Source: Aliamphritea spongicola
Lineage (GTDB): Bacteria; Pseudomonadota; Gammaproteobacteria; Pseudomonadales; Balneatricaceae
Reading direction: 5' to 3'
Assembly (NCBI GenBank): GCA_024347235.1
Contig: AP025283.1
Location: forward strand, 2,418,001-2,482,000
Length of the DNA stretch: 64,000 nucleotides
Position 1 is the first letter of the stretch. Each line of letters begins with the position of its first letter. A program made the position numbers and the translations under genes. This document shows positions 20,685-32,087 of the stretch, one piece after another. The notes beneath the pieces are model-generated. The model ran no database searches, had not been told where the DNA came from, and worked only from the letters and a program-made list of their open reading frames with translations.

Positions 20685-23101
20685 ATGACCCTTCCGCGTT
20701 TCACAGCCCTGTACACCGCTATGCAGGCATGCCACAAATCAAACTACAAACAGCTCCTCGCCCGGGGCGTATTCTGCTCGACGGTTCTGGCTGCGGCGTT
20801 ACCCGTTCAGCAGGTAACCGCAGCGGATGCAAATCTGCAGCAAAACTACACTTGGAATATTCCGGCCCAGCCTCTGAATGTATCCATTACTGACCTGGCA
20901 GAACGGGCCGGGCTGGTAATTCTGTTGCCACCGGAACAGTTCAGCAATGTGAATGCCAGTGCTATACGCGGTGATATGACCGTGACAGCCGCACTGGAAC
21001 AACTGCTTGAAGGCACCGGCTATACCTATCAGGTTGATAATGGCAACACGCTGACCTTGCGGGAGGGCAGCAGTGATCTGCCCTTAGTCAGGCCCGAATC
21101 TATGGTGGTAACCGGTAACTGGCTGGACAACGTAGGCGAAACAACCGTGCACGAATTCCCCGGTGCCCGGAATATCCTTACGGCTGAAGAGATCGAAAAA
21201 TCCGGAGCATCATCCCTGACTGAGGCCTTCCGCAAGATCCCAGGGGTACAGGTACGTATCCCTTCAGAAAGTTACGGTGCCAACCATGCACTGAGTGTGG
21301 GTGTACGGGGTCTTAAATCCCGTTTCTCTGAGAAATCCACCATCCTGCTGGACGGTATGCCACTGGCATTTGCCCCTTACGGTCAGCCACAGCTGTCTAT
21401 TGCGCCGGTTGGCCTGGGCAACCTTGCAGCCATTGATGTGGTTAAGGGTGGTAGCTCGGTACGTTACGGGCCACAAAACGTGGGCGGTATCATTAACTTC
21501 GTAACACCGGAAATTCCGGAAGAACTCACCACTCGCCTGAAACTGCGTACCGAAGGTGCAGTTGATGACGGCCGGGGCGGCATGCTCGGACAGACCAACC
21601 TGTTTATTGGCGGTGCTACCGGTGAAAGCAGTGGGCTGGCACTGATGTATTCCGGTAGTCATGGCAGCAGCTACCGGGAAAACTCCGATGAAAGCATCGA
21701 TGATCTGATGATCAAAGCTGAAACCTGGCTGGACGATAATCAGAAACTGGAAGGGCACATTCGCCGTTTCCAGGCTGAAACGGATATTGCTGGCGGCCTG
21801 AACGAAGCTCAGTATGCGGAAGACAGATATCAGTCCCGTTATGACAATAATCACTTCGACGGTGACCGCACTGAAGCCCGGGTGAAATACACCAACTTCA
21901 TCAGCGATACCCAGGAATTCGAAGTGCAGGCGTTTGCTTCAAACACCTCCCGTTTATATGGCCTGCAATTTAACCCGGATAACCGCCAGCGCTACGACGA
22001 ATGGGACCGTGAATACGACGTTTACGGCGTAGAGCCGCGCTATAGTCAGGTATTCGAAGCAGGGGACACAGAACACGAAGTTTCCGTGGGTTACCGTTTT
22101 ATCAAGGAAGAAGCCGACCTGACCCGTCACCGCTGGAACGGCTTTGCAGCAGGCAGCGATCCAAGAACGGTGACCGGCGTGCTGCGCACCAAGGATGAAG
22201 CAGGCACCACCGCGCATGCAGTGTATGTAGATGACCGTATCAGCTTTGGTGACTGGATCGTTACCCCGGGCGTACGTGTGGAAGATGTTGAAGTATTCCG
22301 TGACAGCAAGATCCGTAAAAACGTAGCCAACGACTTCAAAAACGAACAAAGCTACACCGAGGTTCTGCCATCTCTGAGTGCCAGCTACCTGCTTTCACCG
22401 GAAGTCACGTTGTTTGCTAACTACAACACTTCATTCGGTACGTTGCAGCACCTGCAGTTGGCAGATACCACCGACAACGATCTTGAGCCGGAAATCGCCA
22501 AGACCATTGAACTGGGTAGCCGCTACCAGAAAGGTGGCCTGAGCGCCGAACTGACCCTGTTTAACATCAACTTCGATAACAAACTGCAGTGGGATGACAC
22601 CCTTGAGCACCACGTCAACAAAGGTGAAACCCAGCATTACGGCTTTGAAATGGCCGCAGCCTATGCGTTTGAGAACACCGGTATGAGCGTATACGGTAAC
22701 CTGGCGTATACCGAAGCGGAGTTCAAAGAAGGGGACGTAAAGGTAATGACCTGCCGTACTACTCTAACTGGGTGGGTAACCTGGGTATGCAGTACGAAAC
22801 CGGGCCATGGACCTACAACCTGGAAGCGTACGCCCAGTCCAAACAGTACACAGATAACGAAAACACCGAAGAACTGACGGTAGTGAACGACACATACTAC
22901 CGCGGTGAGATGCCTAGTTTTGTTATCTGGAATACCCGCGCCAGCTATCAGTTCCAGCCAGCCACCCGGGTATCCTTTGGCATCAAGAACCTGTTCAACG
23001 AGAAGTATTATTCTCTGAGTGGTCCTGATCAGCCATACGGTGCCGGCATCAGCCCCGGGGCACCGACAACCGCTTATCTGGAACTGGAAATGGAATTCTG
23101 A
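20685..23101 (+). CDS. fecA: TonB-dependent ferric-siderophore receptor with STN signalling domain
   Basis: Outer-membrane receptor, 805 residues after one G repair near 22742. Order: signal peptide ending near VTAADA; secretin/TonB N-terminal (STN) domain with PAQPLNVSITDLAERAGLVI and VTAALEQLLEGTGYTY; TonB box region around ESMVVTGNW; plug with SSLTEAFRKIPGVQV, TILLDGMPLAFAPYG and GSSVRYGPQNVGGIINFVT; beta barrel ending YLELEMEF with the terminal Phe typical of outer-membrane proteins. The STN domain pairs it with FecR-FecI. The best guess for ligand is the siderophore made by the divergent operon or ferric citrate. ATG 20721 is an alternative start. Confidence 0.9.
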
Positions 23102-23182
23102 TCTTTACATCAGTTAAGCACCCAGCAGCCCGGCGCTTTCAGCGTGCGGGCTGCCTCTGTTTTACGCTGAACGGATACGCCC

Positions 23183-24120
23183 ATGAGATATTTTATTAAC
23201 GCCCCGGTTTTACGGGTTTTACTGCTTTGCGTCTGTACGCTGCTGTCTCTGTATAGCTCTGCACGCACAGTGACGGATCAGGGAGACGGCTTGAACATTG
23301 AAGGCATACCACAACGGATCGTGGTGCTGGAATACTCCTTTCTTGATGCCGTGGTGCTGGCGGGTATCAGCCCGACGGGTATTGCCGATGACCAGCGCCC
23401 GGAACGCATCTTGCCTGAAATCCGCCAGCAACTGGAAGACTACACCTCAGTTGGTCTGCGTGGCCAGCCGGATCTGGAAACCATTGCCAGCCTTAAACCG
23501 GACCTGATCATTGCGGACAAATACCGGCACGAAGCCATTTACAAAGAACTGAAGAAAATCGCTCCAACGCTGTTACTGCGCAGTTATGGTGCTGAATACA
23601 GCGATTTACTTGAAGATACCGTCACCATTGGTGCCGCACTGGGAAAACCCGAAGAGATTAACCGGGCGCTGGCCCTGCATAACCAGCGTATGGATGCCTT
23701 AAGTAAACAGATCACCGAAGGGGCCGGCGACGGTATTAACAACCAGTCATTATTATTTGCAGTTACCAACCACCGGGCGATGACCCTGCATGGCAGCAAA
23801 GCCTTTGCCAGTGGAGTGATGCGGCGGCTGGGGCTGCAGCATGCTACGCCTGTTAACGATGAACGTGCATACATCCAGATCGGTTTCGAACAGCTGCTGG
23901 AAATGAACCCTCAATGGCTGATTATTGGTGACTACAGTGAAGCGCAGGGCGGCTCAGATATCCTCAACCGCTGGCAGCAACACCCGCTGTGGCAGCACCT
24001 GAATGCGATTAAGTCAGACCATCAGGTCCGGTGGACCCTAAGGTATGGGCACTCGGCCGCGGTGTAATGGGTGCAGAGCGGATAGCTGCGGACCTGAGCA
24101 AGGCGCTGAAACAACAATGA
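23183..24120 (+). CDS. fecB: Periplasmic iron-siderophore binding protein (FecB-like)
   Basis: Class III substrate-binding protein, 312 residues. Signal peptide MRYFINAPVLRVLLLCVCTL with cleavage near SSA; then IPQRIVVLEYSFLDAVVLAG, QPDLETIASLKPDLIIADKY and the C-terminal lobe ending VMGAERIAADLSKAL. One base is missing near 24032; repair gives a stop at 24118-24120 overlapping the permease start as ATGA. It delivers the ferric siderophore to the FecCD-type permease. Confidence 0.88.
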
Positions 24121-25143
24121 TCTCCCGTGTGTATTTAAGCTTTCCGCTGGCTTCATTGTTCCTGCTTGCCGGGCTTGCCAGTGCCACCGTCGGAGGCTCG
24201 GCTTTTGAACTGCATTTCTCACAGTTAAGCGACGTGTTGCTTAGTTATATGCCCCAGTACTTCGGGTCGCAGAACCTGAACAGTGATCTGGGAGCGCAGC
24301 TCATCGCCACCGTCAGGCTGCCACGGGTACTGATCGCCGCAGGAGCTGGGGCAGCACTGGCCATAGCCGGCGCACTCATGCAAGGCCTGACCCGCAATCC
24401 ACTGGCGTCACCTGCACTGTTTGGCATTAATGCCGGAGCCGCCTGCATGATGGTACTGGCACAAACCGGTGTGCTTCCGCTGTTGAGCGAGTTACCCCTG
24501 ATCATCAGCACAGCCCTTGGGGCCGCGCTCGCCGGTATTTTGGTACTGGCGCTGGGCGGTGGCCTGAGTGGCCGGCTGCATCCCACCCGGATGGTACTGG
24601 CCGGCGTTGCCTTAAGTGCATTATTACTGGCACTGACCCGGGCATTACTGATTCTGGATGAACAGTCTCAGGGGGTGCTGTCATGGCTGGCCGGATCTTT
24701 GACCGATACAGGCTGGGACCACTGGCAGCAACTGTGGCCATGGTTACTCTCAGGCGGTTTGCTGGCAATGCTCCTCAGCCAGAAACTTAATCTGCTGGCA
24801 CTGGGGATGAAATTTCAACCGGGCTGGGCGCACCGGCATTACAGATTCGCCTCTGGGCTTCACTGGCAGTCATCATGCTGACAGCCAGTTGTGTTGCGAT
24901 CACCGGGCCAATTGCCTTTGTTGGCCTGCTTATTCCCCATCTGGGCCGAAATATTGTCGGTCACGACTACCGGATATTGCTGCCGTTCTGCGGGTTACTG
25001 GGGGCAGGCCTGCTGAGCTGGGCCGATCTGATCTCCCGTTATATGGCATTTCCGTCGGAAACCCCGGTAGGCCTGGTAACGGCACTGTTAGGTGCACCGT
25101 GTTTTATCTGGCTGGCCAGCTGTCGCAGGAGCATAGCCGATGA
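24117..25143 (+). CDS. fecC: FecCD-family iron-siderophore permease, first subunit
   Basis: Inner-membrane permease, 342 residues after repair. Family marks: VRLPRVLIAAGAGAALAIAG, MQGLTRNPLASPALFGINAG and, after the break, TGPIAFVGLLIPHLGRNIVG. A G is missing near 24805. A second loss near 25118 is inferred because the corrected frame ends SQEHSR with a stop overlapping the next start (ATGA); otherwise the frame runs about 100 bases into the next gene. Confidence 0.88.
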
Positions 25144-26089
25144 ACACTCAAAAACTGATGTTACCTGTCATTCTGCCCGGGCTGCTCTTTCTTGGGGCGC
25201 TTGCCGGATTGTATCTTGGCAGCCTCAGCTTCAATGAAGCCATGGCGCTGGATGTGATCGTCGGGGATTTACGTTTCGCCCGGGTGCTGATCGCCATACT
25301 GGCAGGAGCAGCACTGGGTCTGTCGGGTTGCCTGATACAGGGTGTGGTCCGTAACCCACTGGCAGCACCGGACCTGATTGGCGTCAGTGCCGGAGCAGCT
25401 GTGGCTGCCACCGCGTTACTGTTGTTGTTTCCGCAGCTGTCACTGCACTGGCTGATTCCGGCAGCAATTGGCGGCGCGCTGGCAACCCTGTTGCTGTTAC
25501 TCCGGCTGTTACGCAACGATGCCCTGAGCCCAACCCGGCTGGTACTGACCGGTGTCGCCCTGAGCATCTGGCTTTCTGCGTTAACCGACTGGCTGCTGGT
25601 CAGCCATCCCCAACAAACCAATGCAGCTCTGGTGTGGTTAACCGGCAGCCTGTGGGGCCGGGGTTGGGATCAGCTCTGGGTATTACTGCCATGGTTCGCG
25701 GTGCTGTTGCCGGTCAGCCTGATGCTGGCACTGCGGCTTGATTTGCTGACTCTGGGGGATGACGCCGCCGAAAGTTTAGGTGCCGGGGTACTGAACACCC
25801 GCAAAACAGCACTTCTGTTAGCGGTTGCACTGGCGGCCATCAGTGTTGCTGTGTGCGGAACCCTGAGCTTTGTTGGCCTGATTGCGCCCCATCTGGCCCG
25901 CTTGCTAGCAGGGGCAGTCATCTGAGACTGTTACCGGCCGCCGCTATGATCGGCGGATTACTGGCACTTGTTGCTGACATTCTGGCCCGAACCCTTGCCG
26001 CACCACTGGAACTGCCAGCAGGGGTCTTCACATCACTGATCGGTGCCCCGTATTTTCTGTTTCTGTTAACCCGCTACCGAGGCTGGTAA
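25140..26089 (+). CDS. fecD: FecCD-family iron-siderophore permease, second subunit
   Basis: Inner-membrane permease, 316 residues. LRFARVLIAILAGAALGLSG, LIQGVVRNPLAAPDLIGVSA and GTLSFVGLIAPHLARLLAGG are diagnostic. One G is missing near 25915. AGGAG precedes the ATG and the reading frame overlaps both neighbours by 1-4 bases. It forms the heterodimeric channel with the preceding subunit. Confidence 0.9.
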
Positions 26090-26856
26090 TGGCATATCTG
26101 AGTATAAATAACCTGTCGTTCACCTATGGGGACCGGCCGGTACTGCAAAACCTTAATCTGACTATCCCTCAGGGGAAAATCACCGCCCTCATCGGCCCTA
26201 ACGGCTGCGGGAAATCCACCTTACTTAAATGTATCGCCCGGATACTGCAGCCGCAGCAGGGGAAATCACTCTGCAGGGCAACAGTGTTCACCATCAAAAC
26301 ACCCGTCAGCTGTCACAGAAGATGGCACTGCTGCCACAGGCTCCGGTAACCCCTGAAGGCGTCAGTGTGCAAGACCTTGTGGGCTACGGCAGAGCTCCTG
26401 GGAAACCGCTGGGGCCGTCTCAGTGCAGATGATAAAGACATCGTCAGCGCAGCTCTGACGGAAACAGGATTGACTGATCAGGCCGGCCAGACCGTTGCCG
26501 AGCTCTCCGGCGGCCAGCGCCAGCGCGCCTGGATCGCCATGATCCTTGCCCAGCAGACCGATCTGGTACTGCTCGACGAACCCACCACCTGGCTGGACAT
26601 CGCCCATCAGGTCGAACTGCTGCAACTGATGCGCAAGTTAAATAAACAAGGGAAAACCGTCGTTGTCGTACTGCACGATCTGAACCAGGCCTGCCGCTAT
26701 TGCGATGAATTGGTCATACTCAGGGAAGGGCGGTTACAGGCACAAGGCACACCCTCAGAAATCTTCACCCGTGAACTGCTGGAAGATACGTTCTCGCTCT
26801 CTGCAGAAATTCATCCCGACCCGGTGTCTGGTTCGCCCAGTTTGTTTGCGTTGTAA
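26089..26856 (+). CDS. fecE: Iron-siderophore ABC transporter ATP-binding protein (FecE-like)
   Basis: ATPase of the importer, 256 residues after three repairs (near 26261, 26397 and 26402). Walker A GPNGCGKSTLL, Q-loop LLPQAPVTPEG, signature LSGGQRQRAWIA, Walker B LVLLDEPTTWLD and H-loop VVVLHDLNQA are all present. Overlapping the permease stop, it is the last gene of the uptake operon. I see no clear terminator in the 180 bases that follow. Confidence 0.92.
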
Positions 26857-27040
26857 CGGGTATCACAGCCGTAGCTTATCGGTTGTTACTTAGTTCATTA
26901 TTACCCGCACGTTAAAGATACAGACCCGCTATGGAGGTTAAGTATTTGTAAGGGGTAGAAGGGACGATAGGTGAGCCTTAAGCAATACAAATCAGCGTCT
27001 GTCAGAATGTTAAGATAGATGCTGAATTTTAGAAGAACCA

Positions 27041-27942
27041 TCAGTGCTTAGTCTGCTCACGGTATTCTGTCGGAGTCACGCCTACCTTATTTTTAAACAG
27101 CCGGGAAAAGTATTGTGGGTATTCAAATCCTAAAGCATAAGCAATCGTCGCCACTGAATCGTCAGACCCGAGCAATAAATTCTTTGCACGGTTTATCTGG
27201 TAGATATGAATATTCTCCAAAGCCGTATGTCCCGTTTCAAGTTTGAGTGCGTCACTTAGGTACCGCGGGGTCATATGCAGGTTTCCTGCAATCTCCTCAA
27301 CGGTGGGCATATGATCTGTGTTAAAGACTTTAAGGGCATCGTTGAAACGGTTTTCCAGGGATGTAACCTGGCTTTCTTTCTCTGCTGAAACTGGCGCTGG
27401 TAGAAACGTTCAGCATAGGTAAGTAAGGTTTTCAGCTGTGAAAGCATAATCTCTTTACTGAACGCGTCGTGATGCTGTTCGTACTCTTGTTCCAGCGTAT
27501 CGAGAATACTGCTGATTAATGACCCTTCCCGTGGCGATAAGTGAAGTGCCTCGTGAACGGAATATGAAAAGTAATTTGCCGCTTCTATATCTTTCTGGAT
27601 CGGGGTACCGCGAAGAAAGTCTTCATGAATCAGTACGAATTTACCTCTGGATTTTACCTTCAGGCCCTTCGTCTGGACGACCTGTCTGGGAGCAAGACAT
27701 ATCAGACATCCGTTTTGAAAATCATACTTAGTCTGCCCGTAGAAAATAGCTCCTTCCAGGATATGCTTGAGGCTTATCGCATAGAAATCAGTACTGATTT
27801 CAAGATCAGTATCAGGACAGTTAATTTCATCTGTGGTATCCGATTGAATGTTAACCACTGAAAACAAAGGATGCTCCGGCGCGGCTATTCCCAGAAACTG
27901 GTGATAATCATGCAAATTTGAAAAGTGTAATTTCTCTGTCAT
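27041..27942 (-). CDS. AraC-family transcriptional regulator
   Basis: About 300 residues. The N-terminal half is a cupin-like AraC sensing domain (RQVVQTKGLKVKSRGKFVLI). The C-terminal double helix-turn-helix has PTVEEIAGNLHMTPRYLSDA and SVATIAYALGFEYPQYFSRL. One base is missing near 27378. Such regulators often control an adjacent hydrolase or oxidoreductase; the alpha/beta hydrolase gene on the same strand upstream is the likely target. Confidence 0.88.
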
Positions 27943-28115
27943 GGCCTTGCCGTCACTTCAGAATACGATTCAGCAACTTAATCAGCTCAGCTGAAAATTG
28001 ATATTGGGATAAGCGCTAACGTTAAAGATACATGCTTTTTGGTATTGAAGCCTGTTTTCAAAAGTAGCCCTGTCAGAGTTAATCATCTGCAGCAGGGCTC
28101 CATGGAAAGTAAGGA

Positions 28116-29037
28116 TTACTTATTGAAGAAAGCCGCTACAGTGTCCGCAGATTTTTCTACCGCCTCTGGCTTGTAGTAAAAATCAACATGGCTGAATCCA
28201 CCAAATGCTGATACTTCAGGGTCATTGGTCAGTCGGTCGATAAATGCAGTTGAACAAATCGCGGTAGGCGCATCCTGACCGTAAACAACCAGGGTGGGTT
28301 GCACAATCTTGTCAGCATAGTGTTCGCAAAGCGAAAACAGCGACTGCATGGCCTGATCACCTATATGCATATTGGAAAAGTTTTCGACCGCTTTGGGCCC
28401 CGGAAACCGTCTCTTCCGTAGTAATCATAAGATTCACCAGCCATGGCCGGATAGGCCGCCGCGCTGACGAACTCTTCTTTCGACTGATCATCGTTCAGGC
28501 CAAAAGGCGCAACGTAGTCTGGCTCACCGGTTTCGTAAATCTTCTGCGCTGAAATATTGGCAGCGGCAATCATTTGATGTGCCACGTCTTTATCAGTCCA
28601 CTGGAATGGATCTGCAGCCATCATGCCGGAAACTGTAGCGAGTTTTTAATTCGGTGATCTGTGACTGCTGCTGAGGCAATAATTGATCCGCCCTGGCATA
28701 CACCGAGGCCGTAAATTTCTTCCACATAAGGCAGTGTTCCTAAATAGGATACGGCATCCCAGGTATTTTCTATCAGCCTGAACATGTAGCGGGACTGTTT
28801 AAACTCACCGGCCAAAGCGGGCGAATCCCCATCCCAAGATAATCAAAGGCTAAAAACACAAAACCTCTTTTGGCCATTTCCGACCGTAGGTACCTAAGAC
28901 CTGTTCTTTAACTTGTGGAAACGGGCTTGCACCAACAATGGCTTTGTATTTTTGTTGGCATCAAAATCCTCAGGCAGGTACAGGTTACCCACCAGATCCA
29001 CGCCAAATGATTTAAAGGTTACGCTTTTAATGCTCAT
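28116..29037 (-). CDS. Alpha/beta hydrolase with Cys nucleophile (dienelactone hydrolase-like)
   Basis: Soluble hydrolase, 308 residues after five repairs (near 28952, 28883, 28825, 28637 and 28397). The nucleophile elbow reads GLGVCQGGS, so a Cys occupies the usual Ser position, as in dienelactone hydrolases. The likely acid is in VVYGQDAPTA and the His in GFSHVDFY. Start ATG 29037 follows a GGGTGA site. Closest relatives by pattern are YcjY/dienelactone-hydrolase type proteins; the substrate is unknown. Confidence 0.75.
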
Positions 29038-29396
29038 ATCATCACCCTTAGGTTTGGGGCAGTTAACGGAGAAGAGGCCCTGCCAGTTATCAATCGGTAT
29101 GCAGAGCATTCTAGGGGCCAGCCATTCCGGACTAAATAAACATAATTACGTTTCTTGTATACAAAAATACAATTGTTCAGGGAAAGTGAGTTAGAAGCGG
29201 TTTCAGGAAGCACATGGTCATAAGAGAGGAGAGGGGCGGACTCGATTTTTGCCAGATCATCAGGACAAATTAAAGCAAAGACCTGCCCCCATTAAAATGA
29301 CTGCCTGGGCAGGCTTTCGCTTCCGGCACTTCGCACCTACACTACATTGTCGCTGTTGGCGGCATTAAGCTTCGAAAATAAAAGTCAGGGAAAGAT
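29038..29396. other. Divergent intergenic region
   Basis: About 360 bases between the minus-strand hydrolase and the DUF1761 gene. It contains a small palindrome TTGTAT-ACAAAA-ATACAA at 29155-29172, a possible operator for the AraC regulator or another repressor, and a short GC hairpin CTGCC-TG-GGCAG near 29301. No gene seen. Confidence 0.35.
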
Positions 29397-29822
29397 ATGA
29401 ACTGGATTTCAGAATTACAAAACCTGAATTACATGGCTGTAGCAATTGCAGCCATTGCAAGCTACGTCCTTGGATTTGCCTGGTACCATTGGGCGGTTTT
29501 TGGTGAGGCATGGGCGAAAGCTTTAGGCCTCACAAAAGAGGAGGCTGACAATACCGAAGGCCTTGGTGGCGCTTTCGTCATCTCTTTAATTTCAGGGCTA
29601 TTGAAAGCTGTATGTATCGCATTGCTTATGGCAGCCGCAAACATATCAGGTCTTTTAAGTGGGGCATTATTTGGTGTACTGATCTCAGCAGTATTTATTG
29701 TCTTGTCGCTGGGCTACTACAATAGCTTTGCCCGCGTGCCATCGAAGCTAACATTAATAAACTCAGCCCATGGAGTTGTTGAACTTGCTGTAATGGGTGC
29801 AGTTATAGGCGTATTTTCATAG
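29397..29822 (+). CDS. DUF1761 family membrane protein
   Basis: Intact 141-residue protein with about four hydrophobic helices. The first carries the family pattern SYVLGFAWYHWAVFGEAWAK; the last helix ends GAVIGVFS. Start ATG 29397 follows AGGGAAAG. Function is unknown. It sits at the edge of an AT-rich segment. Confidence 0.8.
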   Translation: MNWISELQNLNYMAVAIAAIASYVLGFAWYHWAVFGEAWAKALGLTKEEADNTEGLGGAFVISLISGLLKAVCIALLMAAANISGLLSGALFGVLISAVFIVLSLGYYNSFARVPSKLTLINSAHGVVELAVMGAVIGVFS

Positions 29823-30309
29823 CAAAGCTTGCCTGATCAAGTGATCAATCTGAGGTATTTCTGTGCTTGTTTTTGTGTTTGAATGGCACAGCACTCACAA
29901 CTGTAAAACCGCAGTTTTTGGTGGCGTTGGTAACCTCTATGAGCCAGAAGAGGACATGTATCAATACCCGCCCGCATATACGTATCTTTAGGTAACGCTA
30001 ATCTTGTTGAGTCATATCATTGCTTGTTGTAGCTCGTTTTTACCCTTGCCTTTTCCTTAAATCAGTTACATATTGAGCACTTAAGGATCTTGCTGTGCCA
30101 AAATACGTGCACAGTCAGTCGTCAAAATGCGCATGCTTGTTTTTATCGGAAGAAAATGACGGTGCTGTCTAAAAGATATTTAGGTTCAATTTTTTACAGC
30201 TATTTTACTTTCTGGGTTAGCAGAAAAACGCGCATACTTTTTATAAAAAATTAGCTTGGTAGAAGTAGTAATCTATTGTTGTTAATTAGGTAAAGTAAGG
30301 AGCGGTAAA
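29823..30309. other. AT-rich non-coding boundary of a foreign segment
   Basis: About 490 bases without a gene. Composition falls from the window norm to clearly AT-rich toward 30300. I see no integrase, tRNA or direct repeat that would mark an attachment site. Confidence 0.4.
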
Positions 30310-31673
30310 ATGAATTTAAATGGATTAAAAATTAGTGCGCTGATTGAAGACGTTTATGATTTAGCTATTTGTATAAATGAGCTGACAGACTTATCTAAAG
30401 AATCTAATTCTAACTATGTCTTACCTATTCTAGATGCAGAGCTAAATGCAACATCTTGTTCACCTCCAACGCCTGAGTCTGATCTTAACAACTATAGAAG
30501 AAATATAGAGGGTTACTCTAGGTCTGTTTCCAACGCTATAAATGGAATTGGTGCTAGAGGCTTACAGATGGGGAGTTTACTAGGGCGAGGAATAATTTTG
30601 TTAGATATTTTAATACTTTACCAAGTGACTATTGTATAGGATCTTCAAATAGAGATGAGTTCAATGCTTTACGAAACTCGATTAGTAATGGGATAAACCA
30701 AATAAATCGAGGAATAAATATTTTTGAGAGCAACTACAGCTCCTATGTAAATCAAGCTGTACCTTTATTGAATACCCTAAACAGAGAGTCAAGTCGAATA
30801 AGCCCTTCATCAAGGGACTATACTCCAGTATTGTTAGCCCTTTCTCAGTATAATTCTTTCGCATCCGGATATAGTTTAGAAATATGGAATTTATCTCAAC
30901 AAATAGAAAACCTAAGTTTAACGTTGTCGTCTGCTCTTAATTCAGCTAACAATGTATTTCGGAGATCATTCGAGCAAATAGAAGCAAATGTAGAAAGCGA
31001 GTCTAGAAAGTTTATATCTGAAAATACTGCTGCGGAAAATGCTTTTAGAGAATGGGAAAATATTAATGGAAAAACTGGATATGAGAAGTTTCGAGATATT
31101 GTTGTTCATGTATCCCGAGTAATGATTCCAAGCTTCAACTCATTTTTACAGAAAGTCCCTAGAACTCAAAGAATTCAGGAAGCTGCGGGTAGAGCGCAAG
31201 AAGTAGTTACTCATATAGAGTCTGGATATCAAGCATTTCCAACGTTTAATAAACTCCCCAGCCCATCAACTTCTTTTCCTTATGAAAAATATGGAAAAGA
31301 TGAGCGAAAATATGGCGAGCAAAGACTCATAGATTTCTTAAAAGTGTTTCTTTAACGCATTTTAATGACACCGGGAAAAAGCTTTATTTTGGGGATATGC
31401 AGCTTGAACATGGAGGAAGAATTAGTCCTCATGTTTCTCATAAAGAAGGAATAGATGCTGATATTGATCCAGTAGAGGTCGGAAATGTACCAAACAACAA
31501 CAAAACATTAGCTCTAGCCACAGCTAAAAGATTCTTATCTGGGGGCCAGAATAGTATTCTATGCTGATGAAGATGTTGTAAACGATGCGAACACATGGGC
31601 TTCTCAAAATAATATTTCGGGAAGGCTTAAGAAAGAAGATGGACATAAAAATCATTTCCATATTAGATTATAA
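30310..31673 (+). CDS. Unknown helical protein with C-terminal MepA-like (M74) murein endopeptidase domain
   Basis: AT-rich gene, 454 residues after correcting three frame breaks (near 30592, 31343 and 31541). Residues 1 to about 330 are polar and helical, with coiled-coil-like stretches rich in Asn/Ser, and match nothing I recognise. The last 110 residues carry the LAS metallopeptidase pattern of MepA: GDMQLEHGGRISPHVSHKEG then IDADID, and at the end GHKNHFHIRL. The spacings HxxH, H-x6-D and H-x2-H-x-H equal those of the E. coli MepA zinc and catalytic residues (family knowledge). No signal peptide is visible, so if it attacks peptidoglycan it needs another delivery route. Base composition unlike its neighbours suggests horizontal acquisition. 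Confidence 0.7.
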
Positions 31674-32087
31674 ACAGACAATTAGTTTAAGAGCGACTTA
31701 CCTCTCAGCGGAAATGGAGGTTAAGCCAAACTATTTCTGCTCCTGACACAACACAGACATCAACCTGCCCGAAAGCTCTTCCAGTTAAGCGGGCAGGCAC
31801 AACTCCTCACTCACTCATCCAACTAGATTAATTACACATACCATCTCATTTAAAAAGCCCATTGGCCGCAACTTTCCATCCGAAAACCACCCAACCCAAA
31901 ACATCCTCCATAACCGTCTAGCCACACCGTTTAGCCTGAGTTAGCATTCCCATAATTATCTACCCATAACTAAAACAGGGTCTCAGGGTTTAACTTATTC
32001 GTTTGAGGCCTTCAGTGGCACGCGACTACTATTAGGGAAGTTACTTACTATAAACCAACAATAATATTCTATATTCAGGACGCAGCC
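31674..32087. other. Non-coding region upstream of the dmdA operon
   Basis: About 410 bases with no gene. An 8-bp perfect inverted repeat CCTGCCCG / CGGGCAGG near 31763-31797 has a long loop and no T tract. The stretch nearest 32088 should hold the dmdA promoter, but I cannot assign boxes. Confidence 0.35.

Noticed and set aside
31763-31797. Inverted repeat CCTGCCCG / CGGGCAGG as an attC-like or terminator element
   Set aside because: Long loop, no T tract, no integrase and no conserved recombination core; it may be chance.
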